This document shows positions 24,384 through 33,782 of a stretch of DNA of 64,000 nt, one piece after another. The notes beneath the pieces are model-generated. The model was not told where the DNA came from, searched no databases, and worked only from the letters and a program-made list of their open reading frames with translations. The position numbers and the translations under genes are program-made. Numbering within the stretch: position 1 is the first letter of the stretch; each line of letters begins with the position of its first letter. This DNA comes from CAZIQY01 sp964541605 (GTDB lineage Bacteria > Desulfobacterota > Syntrophia > Syntrophales > UBA2185): contig CAZIQY010000004.1 of NCBI GenBank assembly GCA_964541605.1, positions 4,659 through 68,658 of the forward strand. Reading direction: 5' to 3'.

Positions 24384-24971
24384 TCACTTCCCGGGTTTCC
24401 GACGCAGGTTATAGAGATCCATGATCTCCGATCTCGTCAGTATTGCGTCGACCCGGTTGATATGTTTTTCAATATTCTCTCTCCCTCCTTCTTCACGGTC
24501 AATCAGGGCAACGACCCGATCAATCGCCAGACCCGCCTCTTTCGCAATGTCAATCGCCATAATGGTCGAACCCCCCGTGGTAATCACATCATCGATGATC
24601 GCTACCTTCTCGCCCGGACGGATATTGCCTTCGATGGCACTTTTTGTCCCGTGCCCCTTGACATCTTTTCTTACGACAAAGGATTTTATGGGCTTTCCCT
24701 TCTGATATGAAATCATGGAAAGGGCGTTAGCGATGGGATCGGCACCCAGAGTCAGTCCCCCCGCTGCCGTGACGTCGGAATCACGCAGCATGTCAAAAAG
24801 AATATGGCCGATGAGATACATGCCCTCAGGATCCAGGGTTGTGGGCTTGCAATTAAAATAGTAGTTGCTCGTCTTTCCGGACGCCAGCGTAAAGGGAGGA
24901 TCATCGCGATACTGGAAAGATCTCTCCAGAATGATTTCGGCCAGTCTCTGTTTCATGTCTTGATCGGTCAT
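24384..24971 (-). CDS. pyrE: Orotate phosphoribosyltransferase
   Basis: 195 residues. The PRPP-binding motif KVAIIDDVITTGGSTIMAI is intact, and FTLASGKTSNYYFNCKPTTL is the orotate-site region of PyrE. The enzyme joins orotate and PRPP to give orotidine 5'-phosphate in pyrimidine synthesis. The length is normal. It lies in a minus-strand run with the DUF3047 gene directly downstream and the TonB-like gene 29 bases upstream. Confidence 0.95.
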   Translation of the reverse strand: MTDQDMKQRLAEIILERSFQYRDDPPFTLASGKTSNYYFNCKPTTLDPEGMYLIGHILFDMLRDSDVTAAGGLTLGADPIANALSMISYQKGKPIKSFVVRKDVKGHGTKSAIEGNIRPGEKVAIIDDVITTGGSTIMAIDIAKEAGLAIDRVVALIDREEGGRENIEKHINRVDAILTRSEIMDLYNLRRKPGK

Positions 24972-25000
24972 AAGAGAAGATTGATTGAATTATATCCGGG

Positions 25001-25786
25001 CTACATTGTCGGACCGTTGTCTCTCAGGACGAACTTTACGGGAACATCAACCCACATGGAAATGGGTCTGCCCATCCTTCTGCCCGGTTCAAATTTCCAT
25101 GTCTTTACCGCATCGAGGGCCGACCGGTCCAGCACGGCAAAACCAGAAGATTTCTTCAGTTTCAGATTTCCGACTTTCCCATCGGCATATATTTCGGCGG
25201 AAAGCAGGACCACCCCTTCATAACCCCTCAAACGGGCGATCCAGGGATAGACCGGATGATCGTTATCACGATACCGGGGTATGGCCATCGACACCGGCAA
25301 CGACGCTAAGGCGTTCGACGCGACGTGCATCCGCCGGCCTCTATCGCTCAGGGCAGCCGTCGTTGTCTCCTGCAACCCTGACGCGATCATCCTGGCCGTC
25401 GCGGGCGCAATAAAATTGACCGACCGCGACTCAATCACAGCGGGAGTTAGCTGTTCAGTCTGTATTTTATTCTGCTCCCTCTTGTCAAGTGAAACAACTG
25501 CTGCTGGTTCCATCACGCTGAGCCTGCTCTCCTGACGTGCATCTTCCTGTTTGCGGGTATCCATCAATATCTGTGATTCCTGCACACCCGGCATTGACAC
25601 CAGCGAGACATGGAGAACCGGATCCTCCCATAATTTCAAACCGGTGGACATAGCCGTGGCGGTGGTCAGGAGCAGGAAGATGCCGATATGCAGCGCCAGG
25701 GATGCGGATATCGCGAAGAGCGTATCCCGGGAACCGGGTTTTGCCCCACCAGTATCTGTCTCTTTAAACCATTCTGCTATTTGCAT
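25001..25786 (-). CDS. TonB-family energy transducer-like protein
   Basis: 261 residues. One N-terminal membrane helix (FAISASLALHIGIFLLLT) is followed by a long periplasmic stretch and a TonB C-terminal domain: GVVLLSAEIYADGKVGNLKL, KSSGFAVLDRSALDAVKTW and KFEP. Such proteins pass proton-motive energy from ExbB-ExbD to outer-membrane receptors. No exbB, exbD or receptor gene is adjacent, and the proline-rich linker is weak, so the receptor it serves is unknown. It starts 24 bases after the metH stop on the same strand and could be co-transcribed with it. Confidence 0.8.
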   Translation of the reverse strand: MQIAEWFKETDTGGAKPGSRDTLFAISASLALHIGIFLLLTTATAMSTGLKLWEDPVLHVSLVSMPGVQESQILMDTRKQEDARQESRLSVMEPAAVVSLDKREQNKIQTEQLTPAVIESRSVNFIAPATARMIASGLQETTTAALSDRGRRMHVASNALASLPVSMAIPRYRDNDHPVYPWIARLRGYEGVVLLSAEIYADGKVGNLKLKKSSGFAVLDRSALDAVKTWKFEPGRRMGRPISMWVDVPVKFVLRDNGPTM

Positions 25787-25810
25787 TCAACAAAAACCTT
25801 CCCTTGTCTT

Positions 25811-28228
25811 TTAATCTGTCTTTTTCGATCCGAGCAACCGCTCAACCACACGCACCGCCTCTACGCCGTCCTTCGCGTAGGCGGCGCCGATGGAAGAGGC
25901 ATAGGATTCCGTGACGACAGCTCCCCCCACAACAAACGGACAGGAAAGCCCTTCTCTGCAGGCATTCTCGATGACATCCTTCATATTGACCATCGTTGTC
26001 GTCATCAGTGCAGAAAGTCCCGCAACGTCGGGTTTCGATTGTTTCATCGCATCAATGATCACTTGAGCCGATACATCCTTCCCAAGGTCGATAACCCGGA
26101 AACCTTGATTCTTCAGCATCAGGGCAACGATGTTCTTGCCGATATCATGAACGTCTCCTTTGACCGTTGCCAGCAGAACAACCCCTTTTTCAGCCGGGCT
26201 TTTTTCATCTTTGCGGAGACGCGGTTCGAGATATTCAAGGGCTTTTTTCATCGCTTCGGCACTGGCAATCAACTGGGGAAGATAATACATTTTCTGATCA
26301 AACAACTCCCCTACCCGGACAATGGCGGGAATCATGATATCGCCCACCAGGGCGGACGGCATCACACCGGATGCAAGGGCACTTTCAATCAGGGCAACAA
26401 TATCGTCCCGGTTCCCCTCCAGAATCGCCTCCCGGACCAACTGCACCGGTGGGATTTTTTCTGCCCGGACTACCTCTCTCTCCGCAGGCAGCGGCGCAGA
26501 AAAATGGCGAATATAGGACGATGCGTCCCTGTCCTTCTGCATGCAAACATCCCCTGCCATTTTCACGCCCATGAGCTCCCCGTCGGCAGGGTTGGCAATG
26601 GCCATGGTCAATCCCGCCGACTGAGCCATCGCCAGGAACGCGGCATTAAGCCATTTGCGCGCCGGCATGCCGAAAGACACGTTGGAAAGGCCAAGCAGGG
26701 TCTTCACCTTGAATTGATTCGTACACCAGGCCAACGTTTTCAAAGCTTCCTCCACCGCTCCGGGATTGGAGGCAACCGTCATGACCAGGCCATCGACGAC
26801 TATATCTTCCTTCGAAAAGCCGTGTCTCTTCGCTTCCCGGAAGACATTTTTAATGATGACTTTTCGCCGGTCTGCCGTATCGGGTATTTCTTTGTCCGTC
26901 AAGGGCAGTAGAATGAACATGGCGCCGTATTTTGCGACGACCGGCAACAGTGTATCGATTTTTTCCTTTTCACCTGAAATTGAATTGACAAGAGCGCGAC
27001 CCGGATAGATTCTGAGGGCCGCATCGATCGTCTCGATCCTTGAAGAATCGATGACAAGGGGAATATCCGTAATCGTCGAGAGCAGATTGCATACCGATCT
27101 GACGGCATCGGGTTCATGAATTCCGGGAACGCCGACATTGACGTCGAGAAGATCGGCGCCCTGCTTTTCCTGGTCCTTTGCCAATTGCCGGACGAGGCTC
27201 GTCTTTCCCTCCAGGAGTTCCTGTTGCAATACCTTCTTGCCTGTCGGGTTGATCCGCTCTCCGACAATATGCAGTGGTTTATGGGGATCGAATATCCTGA
27301 CACTTCTGGCGGAACTGACAGCGCCGATGGCTGTGCGCAATGGAAGCACGGGCTGCGTATCGGACAGGCTCGCCTTCAACGCCCGGATATGTTCCGGCCT
27401 TGTTCCACAACAGCCCCCCAGCAGATTGACCCCTGCCGCCGCAAACTGTTTGCCGAAGGAGGCAAATGAGCCGGGGTCCATATCAAATACGGTTTTCCCC
27501 CCCGATAATTTCGGCATGCCCGCATTGGGTTTCGCCACCAGCGGGACGGTCGCATACTTCTTCATGGCCTCAATGAAGGTCACCATGGTGTCCGGCCCCG
27601 TCGAACAGTTGCAGCCGACGGCATCGGCGCCGAGGCTCTGCAATGTGATGAGGGCCGTCACGGGATCCGTCCCGTTCAGGGTACGGCCGTTTTTTTCGTA
27701 CGTCATGGTCACCATGGTAAAACGGGCCGTCAGTTCTTTCACGGCAATAAGGGCTGCCCGCGCCTCCTGGATATCCATCATGGTTTCAATGACAAACAGG
27801 TCAACCCCGCCATCCAGAAGCCCCATGACCTGTTCCTTGAAAATTTCAACAGCTTCTTCGAATTTCAGATCGCCGAACGGCTCTACAAAATGCCCCGTCG
27901 GGCCGATGTCACCGGCAACCAGACCTCTCTTACCGACGGTCTCCCTGGCCAGGCGCGCCAATTGCCGGTTGACGTCTCTTGCGTCTTCAACACCGTATTG
28001 CTGCAGCTTCAGGCGGTTCGCCCCGAAGGTGCAGGTGTATACGATATCCGCACCGGCCGTCCGGTATGCCGCATGAATATCCTGAATCGCTTCAGGATTT
28101 TCCAGACACCAGGTTTCCGGACACACGCCGGCCGGCATTCCCTTTTTCTGCAATTCCGTGCCGGTCGCGCCGTCAAGAATCAGGATTTTCTTTTTCAAAA
28201 TATGGGATATCTTGCGATTTTTATTCAT
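25811..28228 (-). CDS. metH: Cobalamin-dependent methionine synthase lacking the activation domain
   Basis: 805 residues. Order: homocysteine methyltransferase (LDGATGTELQKKGMPAG at the start; zinc cysteines in LLGGCCGTRPEHI), pterin-binding barrel (HIVGERINPTGKKVLQQELL; DLLDVNVGVPGIHEPDAV), then a B12 cap and Rossmann domain with the DxHxxG motif in GDVHDIGKN. E. coli MetH is about 1,227 residues; the missing C-terminal part is the SAM-dependent reactivation domain, found here as a separate gene at 28640-29269. The ATG at 28228 has no clear ribosome site but overlaps a short upstream ORF as ATGA. A cobalamin riboswitch lies further upstream. Confidence 0.93.
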   Translation of the reverse strand: MNKNRKISHILKKKILILDGATGTELQKKGMPAGVCPETWCLENPEAIQDIHAAYRTAGADIVYTCTFGANRLKLQQYGVEDARDVNRQLARLARETVGKRGLVAGDIGPTGHFVEPFGDLKFEEAVEIFKEQVMGLLDGGVDLFVIETMMDIQEARAALIAVKELTARFTMVTMTYEKNGRTLNGTDPVTALITLQSLGADAVGCNCSTGPDTMVTFIEAMKKYATVPLVAKPNAGMPKLSGGKTVFDMDPGSFASFGKQFAAAGVNLLGGCCGTRPEHIRALKASLSDTQPVLPLRTAIGAVSSARSVRIFDPHKPLHIVGERINPTGKKVLQQELLEGKTSLVRQLAKDQEKQGADLLDVNVGVPGIHEPDAVRSVCNLLSTITDIPLVIDSSRIETIDAALRIYPGRALVNSISGEKEKIDTLLPVVAKYGAMFILLPLTDKEIPDTADRRKVIIKNVFREAKRHGFSKEDIVVDGLVMTVASNPGAVEEALKTLAWCTNQFKVKTLLGLSNVSFGMPARKWLNAAFLAMAQSAGLTMAIANPADGELMGVKMAGDVCMQKDRDASSYIRHFSAPLPAEREVVRAEKIPPVQLVREAILEGNRDDIVALIESALASGVMPSALVGDIMIPAIVRVGELFDQKMYYLPQLIASAEAMKKALEYLEPRLRKDEKSPAEKGVVLLATVKGDVHDIGKNIVALMLKNQGFRVIDLGKDVSAQVIIDAMKQSKPDVAGLSALMTTTMVNMKDVIENACREGLSCPFVVGGAVVTESYASSIGAAYAKDGVEAVRVVERLLGSKKTD

Positions 28229-28359
28229 ACAAACACAAAATGGGGACAGCGCCCATTAACGTCATGGGAGGATGCGATACGGCCAGTCTTTCTTTTCATC
28301 GATGGGAATACGGAGAAAAAAGGCAAGTTCAAGAAGGATAAGATGAAAAATGCAAACAT
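28225..28359 (-). CDS. Short ORF between the riboswitch and metH
   Basis: 44 codons. ATG 28359 is preceded by GGGAGGAAG, a strong ribosome site 5-6 bases away, and the TGA stop overlaps the metH ATG (ATGA). The product starts with a hydrophobic stretch, MFAFFILSFLNLPFFSVF, then becomes basic. Its value is probably as a coupling device: ribosomes finishing here can restart on metH, which has no good site of its own. The GGAGGAA can pair with the TTTCCCC just upstream, so the riboswitch could act on this site. I do not recognise the peptide. Confidence 0.5.
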   Translation of the reverse strand: MFAFFILSFLNLPFFSVFPSMKRKTGRIASSHDVNGRCPHFVFV

Positions 28360-28382
28360 GGTCTTCCTCCCGCGGGGAAATC

Positions 28383-28529
28383 AAGATGGACCTGTCTTCC
28401 GGCTTAGGGCGCCCTACTCACCTGCCTTCCCATCATGGTTTGTTCATGACAGTGGTTCTTCAGGTTTTCGTTCCCGTCACGGCTGCGGGGCAGCGGGGGC
28501 TTTTTACCCCTCTTCCTCACATCCATCTT
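28383..28529 (-). promoter_or_regulatory. Cobalamin (B12) riboswitch upstream of metH
   Basis: Read on the minus strand, the region has the ordered elements of the cobalamin aptamer. These are a P1 helix AAGATGGA (28522-28529) with TCCATCTT (28383-28390), GCCCCCGCTGCCCCGCAGCC followed by GTGA, CCACTG, GGGAAGGCAGGTGAGTAGG, and the B12 box AAGCCGGAAGACAGGTCC at 28388-28405. The aptamer is about 147 bases. Directly downstream, TTTCCCCGCGGGAGGAA can form a stem masking the GGAGG before the short ORF, so control is probably at translation. A cobalamin riboswitch before the B12-dependent enzyme, rather than before metE or transport genes, is unusual. Confidence 0.9.
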
Positions 28530-28639
28530 TTTTGTTTATTCACTGCGGTGCAGTATAATCAAGATGTTCCCTTCTTGTCAAGAGATAAAACTTGGGAGGG
28601 AATCGCAATCCCTCCGTTGGACGGGGTGTCTTCATTGTT

Positions 28640-29269
28640 TCAGATGGACAGCGATTCAATGCCGGAGATGGCAGTAACGGATTTTTCGGGTATGAGCATA
28701 TAGGTTTCGGTGATCCTGACGCCAAGGTGGTCAAACTGAAGAAGATTGTGAATGGTTTCCTGATTTTCCAGCAGAAAGTCGCCGTAGCCTGCCGAAAATC
28801 GCTTCCTGAGCAGTCTCCTGTTTTCCCGCCGCAGGGTCCGGTTGAAATAATCCATGATCCAGCCCAGAGCGGCGTCCGTCATTTCACTTGCCGTCGCATC
28901 AAGGACGACCCCGCGGGTAATGTCACGACCGGCAGCGTCTTCACGAATGGCATCCATAATGACAGCGCCTGCGGTGGCGCCCATCAGGACGATTTCCCGG
29001 CAAGGCTCGAGAAGAAGCGCCAGTTGACGACTTTCAAAACGAATGTTCCCCGGCAGAATGATCTCTGCATCTCCCGTCTGCAGGACAGGCAACCGCAGAC
29101 CCGCCCCCTTCAGGTGAATGAGAGACCGGGCCTCTTCAATGTATCGTTCGGATTCTTCCTTCTGTTCGGGCAGCAGGCGGGTGATATTCTTCCGGTATCC
29201 CAGACGTCTGTAAATCTTTGATCGGGGAACGGGAATCGAGATGGAATCAAAAAACTGGACAGAGTGCAT
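28640..29269 (-). CDS. Stand-alone MetH activation-domain protein
   Basis: 209 residues. The C-terminal half has KRFSAGYGDFLLENQ, the RxSxGYGD S-adenosylmethionine-binding motif of the MetH reactivation domain, followed by LGVRITETYMLIPEKSVTAI, which also matches that domain. It probably binds SAM and restores methylcobalamin after cob(II)alamin forms on the shortened MetH encoded 410 bases downstream. Its start overlaps the end of leuB by 23 bases, so it is expressed with the leu operon and not under the cobalamin riboswitch. About 230 bases without another gene lie between its stop and the aptamer's P1. Confidence 0.82.
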   Translation of the reverse strand: MHSVQFFDSISIPVPRSKIYRRLGYRKNITRLLPEQKEESERYIEEARSLIHLKGAGLRLPVLQTGDAEIILPGNIRFESRQLALLLEPCREIVLMGATAGAVIMDAIREDAAGRDITRGVVLDATASEMTDAALGWIMDYFNRTLRRENRRLLRKRFSAGYGDFLLENQETIHNLLQFDHLGVRITETYMLIPEKSVTAISGIESLSI

Positions 29270-30341
29270 GGATTTTTTTTACAACCTGGTCTCCCATCCC
29301 GTCGGTGCTGACGAGAATGGTTCCCTCCTTATGGATATCCCGCGTCCTGAAGCCGTCCTTCAGAACCCCCCTGACAGCCTCCTCGACCATCGCCGCTTCT
29401 TCTAACATGCCGAAAGAATACTGGAGCATCATGGCGACGGACAGAATGGTGGCCAGAGGGTTGGCAATGTTTTTTCCTGCGATATCCGGCGCCGAGCCAT
29501 GAACCGGCTCGTAGAGGGCTTTATCGTAGCCCCGGCTGGCAGAGGGCAGCATCCCGATGGAGCCGTTCAGAACGGCCGCCTCATCGCTGAGAATGTCCCC
29601 GAACATGTTGGTCGTAACGATCACGTCAAACTGCAGGGGGTTCATGATCAGCTGCATGGCACAATTATCGACATACATGTGACTTAAGGATATTTCGGGA
29701 TAGTCACGACTGACTTCAGTCACCACGTCTCTCCAGAGCTGGGAGCTTTCAAGGATATTGGCTTTATCGACGGAAACGACATTCTGCCGCCTTTTCCCGG
29801 CAATGTCAAAGGCAACCCTGGCGATTCTCCGGATTTCTTCCTCGAAATAAACGAGGGTGTTGATCCCCACCCGTAAACCGTTCTCCATTCTGATCCCTCT
29901 GGGCTGACCGAAATACATATCACCGGTCAGTTCCCTCACAATCATGATATCGATATCCTGCACGATATGACGCTTCAAGGGCGATGCGTCGATAAGCTCA
30001 TCATACGCGATGATAGGCCTTAAATTGGTAAAGAGACCAAGGCCTCCCCTCAATCCAAGGAGCGCTCTCTCGGGCCTTACGGAATAATCGAGGGCTTCCC
30101 ATTTTGGCCCCCCTACGGCACCCAGCAGGACGACATCGCTTTTCAAGGCCAGCTCCATGCTTTCAGGAGGAAGGGGTTCTCCGCATGCATCATAGGCGGC
30201 GCCACCGACAAGGCCTTCTTCCATATCGAATGCGACACCCGAACATTTAGAAATCGCCTGCAGAACCTTGATAGCCTCTCTGACAATCTCGATCCCGATC
30301 CCGTCACCGGGAAATACGGCAACTTTGTAACGCTTCTTCAT
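29247..30341 (-). CDS. leuB: 3-Isopropylmalate dehydrogenase
   Basis: 364 residues. KVAVFPGDGIGIEIVREAIK at the N terminus, VLLGAVGGPKWEALD, the MYVDNCAMQLI catalytic region and the signature NMFGDILSDEAAVLNGSIGM identify LeuB. The enzyme oxidises and decarboxylates 3-isopropylmalate with NAD in leucine synthesis. It is the last core gene of leuA-leuC-leuD-leuB, 22 bases after leuD. The length is normal. Confidence 0.95.
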   Translation of the reverse strand: MKKRYKVAVFPGDGIGIEIVREAIKVLQAISKCSGVAFDMEEGLVGGAAYDACGEPLPPESMELALKSDVVLLGAVGGPKWEALDYSVRPERALLGLRGGLGLFTNLRPIIAYDELIDASPLKRHIVQDIDIMIVRELTGDMYFGQPRGIRMENGLRVGINTLVYFEEEIRRIARVAFDIAGKRRQNVVSVDKANILESSQLWRDVVTEVSRDYPEISLSHMYVDNCAMQLIMNPLQFDVIVTTNMFGDILSDEAAVLNGSIGMLPSASRGYDKALYEPVHGSAPDIAGKNIANPLATILSVAMMLQYSFGMLEEAAMVEEAVRGVLKDGFRTRDIHKEGTILVSTDGMGDQVVKKIHALCPVF

Positions 30342-30363
30342 GTCGTTATTGTCCCTGCCTGAG

Positions 30364-30861
30364 TCAGTCCCTCTTCTTCGACAGATGTTTCATGAGCCCC
30401 CCATCCCCGATGAGTTCCTGCATGAACGGCGGAATGGGCCGGACACCGAGAGCGTCAATGCCGCTGTTTATAACTTTGATCGTCCCTCTGTCTCCGTCCA
30501 CCTCGATTTCCTGGGCATCGGAAATCCTGTCCCACAAATCACGGGATTCAAAAATGGGAAGTCCCATATTAAAGGCATTCCGGTAGAATATGCGGGCATA
30601 GCTTTTCGCGATAACACAGGAAATTCCCGCGGCCTTGATGGCGATCGGGGCATGTTCTCTCGATGATCCGCAGCCGAAATTCTCTCCGGCAACGATGATG
30701 TCGCCGATCATGATTTTTTTTACAAATTCCGGGTCAGCGTCTTCCATGCAGTGCGCGGCAAGGATTTCGGGATCCGACGTTGTCAGATACCGGGCCGGAA
30801 TGATGGCATCCGTATCAATATTGTCACCGAACTTCCAGATTTTTCCTTTGAATTTCATCAC
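30364..30861 (-). CDS. leuD: 3-Isopropylmalate dehydratase small subunit
   Basis: 165 residues, the short archaeal/anaerobe-type LeuD. It shows GDNIDTDAIIPARYLTTSDP near the start and NFGCGSSREHAPIAIKAAGI, the swivel-domain motif. With LeuC it isomerises 2-isopropylmalate to 3-isopropylmalate. It follows leuC by 46 bases. Confidence 0.95.
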   Translation of the reverse strand: MMKFKGKIWKFGDNIDTDAIIPARYLTTSDPEILAAHCMEDADPEFVKKIMIGDIIVAGENFGCGSSREHAPIAIKAAGISCVIAKSYARIFYRNAFNMGLPIFESRDLWDRISDAQEIEVDGDRGTIKVINSGIDALGVRPIPPFMQELIGDGGLMKHLSKKRD

Positions 30862-30907
30862 CCGTCACCTTTCCATCTCTGATCTCTATTCCCTGTTCCC
30901 TGATCCC

Positions 30908-32161
30908 TCACAATTCATCAGGGCCGGCAATCCTTCCCAGAACCGCCGATGCCGCGGCAATAGCCGGACCGGCAAGATAGACCTCGCTGCCGGGATGTCC
31001 CATGCGTCCGACAAAGTTTCTGTTTGTCGTGGCGACAGCCCTCTCTCCACTTGCCAGAACCCCCATGTGGCCGCCAAGACAGGCGCCGCACGACGGCGGA
31101 CCGATAACGGCGTTCGCATCGATAAACACTTCCATGAGGCCTTCTCGCAAAGCCATTTTATATATCGCCTGTGTGGCCGGCATGACGATTAACCGCACAT
31201 AGGGCGCCGCCTTCCTCCCTTTCAAAATACCGGCGGCGATGCGCAGATCTTCTATCCTGCCGTTGGTGCAGGAGCCGATGATGACCTGATCGATCTTCAC
31301 ATCCCCCACCCGGCTGATTCCCCTGACATTGGAAGGAAGGTGGGGAAAGGCAACCTGGGGCTCGATTTTACCGACATCAACATCGAGAACCTCCGCGTAG
31401 GTTGCATCGGAATCAGAATCATAAAACCGGTACGAGCGCTTCGCCCTCTCGTCAACGTAGGCCCTGGTGATCTCATCCGGGACGAAGATACCGTTCTTTG
31501 CCCCCGCCTCAATGACCATGTTGGCGATGGTCAATCTGTCCGCCATGCCGAGATGTTTAACCGTCTCACCGGTAAACTCCATGGCCTTGTAACGCGCACC
31601 GTCCACACCGATCAGACCGATCACATGCAGGATCAGATCTTTTCCCGAGACCCATTTCTTCATCTCGCCGTGAAACACGATCTTCATGGTTTCGGGAACC
31701 CTGAACCAGACTTCGCCCGTCAGCATGGCCGCGGCCAGATCGGTGCTTCCCACCCCTGTGGCAAAGGCCCCCAGAGCGCCGTAGGTGCAGGTGTGGCTGT
31801 CGGCGCCGATCACCAGATCGCCGGGCAGAACAATGCCTTTTTCGGGCAGGAGGGCGTGTTCGATGCCCACTTCCCCGACCTCATAATAGTGGGTAATTTC
31901 CTGTTCCCTGGCAAATTCTCTCACCACCTTGCACTGCTCGGCCGAATCAATGTCCTTGTTGGGTGTAAAGTGATCGGGGATGAGAGCGATTTTATCCCGG
32001 TCAAACACTTTCAACCCGCCTGTTTTCCTGAATGCCGCAATGGCGATAGGAGCCGTGATATCGTTTCCCAAAGCTATATCCACCCGGGCGTTGATCAGCA
32101 GTCCGGGATAAACTTCCGCAAGATCCGTGTGCTCACAGAGGATCTTTTCCGTAATGGTCAT
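30908..32161 (-). CDS. leuC: 3-Isopropylmalate dehydratase large subunit
   Basis: 417 residues from ATG 32161; a GTG two codons upstream is possible. Aconitase-fold motifs are IGADSHTCTYGALGAFATGV, DQVIIGSCTNGRIEDL and GPPSCGACLGGHMGVL, which together carry the three cysteines of the [4Fe-4S] cluster. The size matches the 420-residue type found in anaerobes and archaea, which pairs with the short LeuD next door. Confidence 0.95.
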   Translation of the reverse strand: MTITEKILCEHTDLAEVYPGLLINARVDIALGNDITAPIAIAAFRKTGGLKVFDRDKIALIPDHFTPNKDIDSAEQCKVVREFAREQEITHYYEVGEVGIEHALLPEKGIVLPGDLVIGADSHTCTYGALGAFATGVGSTDLAAAMLTGEVWFRVPETMKIVFHGEMKKWVSGKDLILHVIGLIGVDGARYKAMEFTGETVKHLGMADRLTIANMVIEAGAKNGIFVPDEITRAYVDERAKRSYRFYDSDSDATYAEVLDVDVGKIEPQVAFPHLPSNVRGISRVGDVKIDQVIIGSCTNGRIEDLRIAAGILKGRKAAPYVRLIVMPATQAIYKMALREGLMEVFIDANAVIGPPSCGACLGGHMGVLASGERAVATTNRNFVGRMGHPGSEVYLAGPAIAAASAVLGRIAGPDEL

Positions 32162-32219
32162 ACCCACGTCATTTCTCCAGTATTGAGCAAAGTGTCCTTT
32201 ACTACATCATAATCCCGCT

Positions 32220-33764
32220 TTATTCAACTCTTACCTTCTTCACGTCTTTCTTGAGATATTCAAGGCGGTTCAGCGCGTTGATATAAGCCTTTGCCGACGC
32301 GACGATGACATCGGGATCGGCGCCCCGTCCCACCACGGATTTCCCGTTGTATTGAAGTTGAACCGTCGTCTCCCCCTGGGCATCCGTGCCTCCGGTGACA
32401 GCGGTCACCGCATATTTCAGGAGATGGTAGTTGGTTTTTGTGATCTTCCGGATGGCCGCGAACGTCGCATCCACCGGACCGACGCCAAAGCCGGCGTCCT
32501 GGACGATCTCCTTGTCCACTTCCATCTGCATGGTTGCCGTGGGAATTGCCACGTTGCCGCTGACCACGTTGAGGTAAATCAGCTTGTATTTCTCATCGAT
32601 CCTGTACAGTTCTTCATAAACGATGGCTTCCAGATCCTCATCAAAGATCTCTTTCTTGACGTCAGCCAACTCCTTGAACCTTACAAAAACCCGTTTTACT
32701 TCGTCGGCATTCAGCTTGTAGCCCATTTTCTTGAGATGTTCGGAAATCGCATGGCGTCCGGAATGTTTTCCGAGGACCAGATGGGTCCCCGAGATGCCGA
32801 CAGACTGGGGGGTCATAATCTCATAGGTGATCTTCTCCTTGATAAGACCGTCCTGATGAATCCCCGATTCGTGTGCAAACGCATTGGCCCCCACAACCGC
32901 CTTGTTGGGCTGGACGGGGATGCCCGTAATGTGGGTCAACAGTCGCGATGACTGGTAGATGTATTCTGTCTTGATGCCTGTTGAAAACCCGAAAAAGTCC
33001 TTTCTCGTCGCCAAGGCCATGACCACCTCTTCCATGGCGGTATTCCCGGCCCTTTCTCCGATACCGTTGATGGTGCATTCCACCTGCCTCGCCCCGTTCT
33101 TTACCGCCGCGAGCGAATTTGCCACCGCAAGTCCCAGATCATTATGACAATGCATGGAGATAACCGCCTGATGAATATTTTTCACTTTCTCAAACAGATA
33201 AGCAATCAGGGAACCAAATTCCTGTGGCATGATATACCCCACCGTATCCGGTATATTCACGGTGGTCGCACCTTCCGCGATCACCGCTTCGACAATATCG
33301 CAGAGGTAATCCCGGTCCGTTCTGGTGGCATCCATTGGCGAAAATTCCACATTCGGTGTGCAGGAACAGGCATGCGCCACGGCAACACAGGCCTCCTTCA
33401 TGACCTGATCCCGCGTTTTCTTGAGCTGGTATTTCAGATGGATATCCGATGTCGAAATAAAGGTATGAATCCGCGGATGCGCGGCCTCTTTGATGGCATC
33501 CCATGCCCGATCAATGTCATTCAGGTTGGCCCTGGCCAGACCGGCAATCTGCGGCCTTCTGACTTCCCGTGCAATCTGCTGAACCGACAGGAAATCCCCC
33601 TCCGAGGCGACAGGAAATCCCGCCTCGATAATATCCACCCCCAGTCTTTCCAATTGCCAGGCAATGCGAAGCTTTTCCTCCTGATTCATACTCGCGCCTG
33701 GCGATTGTTCACCGTCCCTGAGGGTTGTATCAAAAATCAGCACCCTCTCTTTCTTTGATTCCAT
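32220..33764 (-). CDS. leuA: 2-Isopropylmalate synthase
   Basis: 514 residues. FDTTLRDGEQSPGASMNQEE at the N terminus holds the metal-binding Asp; SMHCHNDLGLAVANSLAAV carries the HxH ligands, and GNTAMEEVVMAL follows. The C-terminal half is the LeuA regulatory domain that binds leucine (VGPVDATFAAIRKI, QYNGKSVVGRGADPDVIVAS). The enzyme condenses acetyl-CoA with 2-oxoisovalerate. AAAGGAGGAG precedes the ATG. The gene is first in the leu operon, directly behind a leader terminator, and may be under both attenuation and feedback control. Confidence 0.95.
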   Translation of the reverse strand: MESKKERVLIFDTTLRDGEQSPGASMNQEEKLRIAWQLERLGVDIIEAGFPVASEGDFLSVQQIAREVRRPQIAGLARANLNDIDRAWDAIKEAAHPRIHTFISTSDIHLKYQLKKTRDQVMKEACVAVAHACSCTPNVEFSPMDATRTDRDYLCDIVEAVIAEGATTVNIPDTVGYIMPQEFGSLIAYLFEKVKNIHQAVISMHCHNDLGLAVANSLAAVKNGARQVECTINGIGERAGNTAMEEVVMALATRKDFFGFSTGIKTEYIYQSSRLLTHITGIPVQPNKAVVGANAFAHESGIHQDGLIKEKITYEIMTPQSVGISGTHLVLGKHSGRHAISEHLKKMGYKLNADEVKRVFVRFKELADVKKEIFDEDLEAIVYEELYRIDEKYKLIYLNVVSGNVAIPTATMQMEVDKEIVQDAGFGVGPVDATFAAIRKITKTNYHLLKYAVTAVTGGTDAQGETTVQLQYNGKSVVGRGADPDVIVASAKAYINALNRLEYLKKDVKKVRVE

Positions 33765-33782
33765 ATTCTCCTCCTTTCAAAT

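Noticed and set aside
25688..26911. 407-codon plus-strand frame over metH
   Set aside because: It is antisense to metH and to the start of the TonB-like gene, and rich in His, Arg and Pro as expected for a shadow frame.
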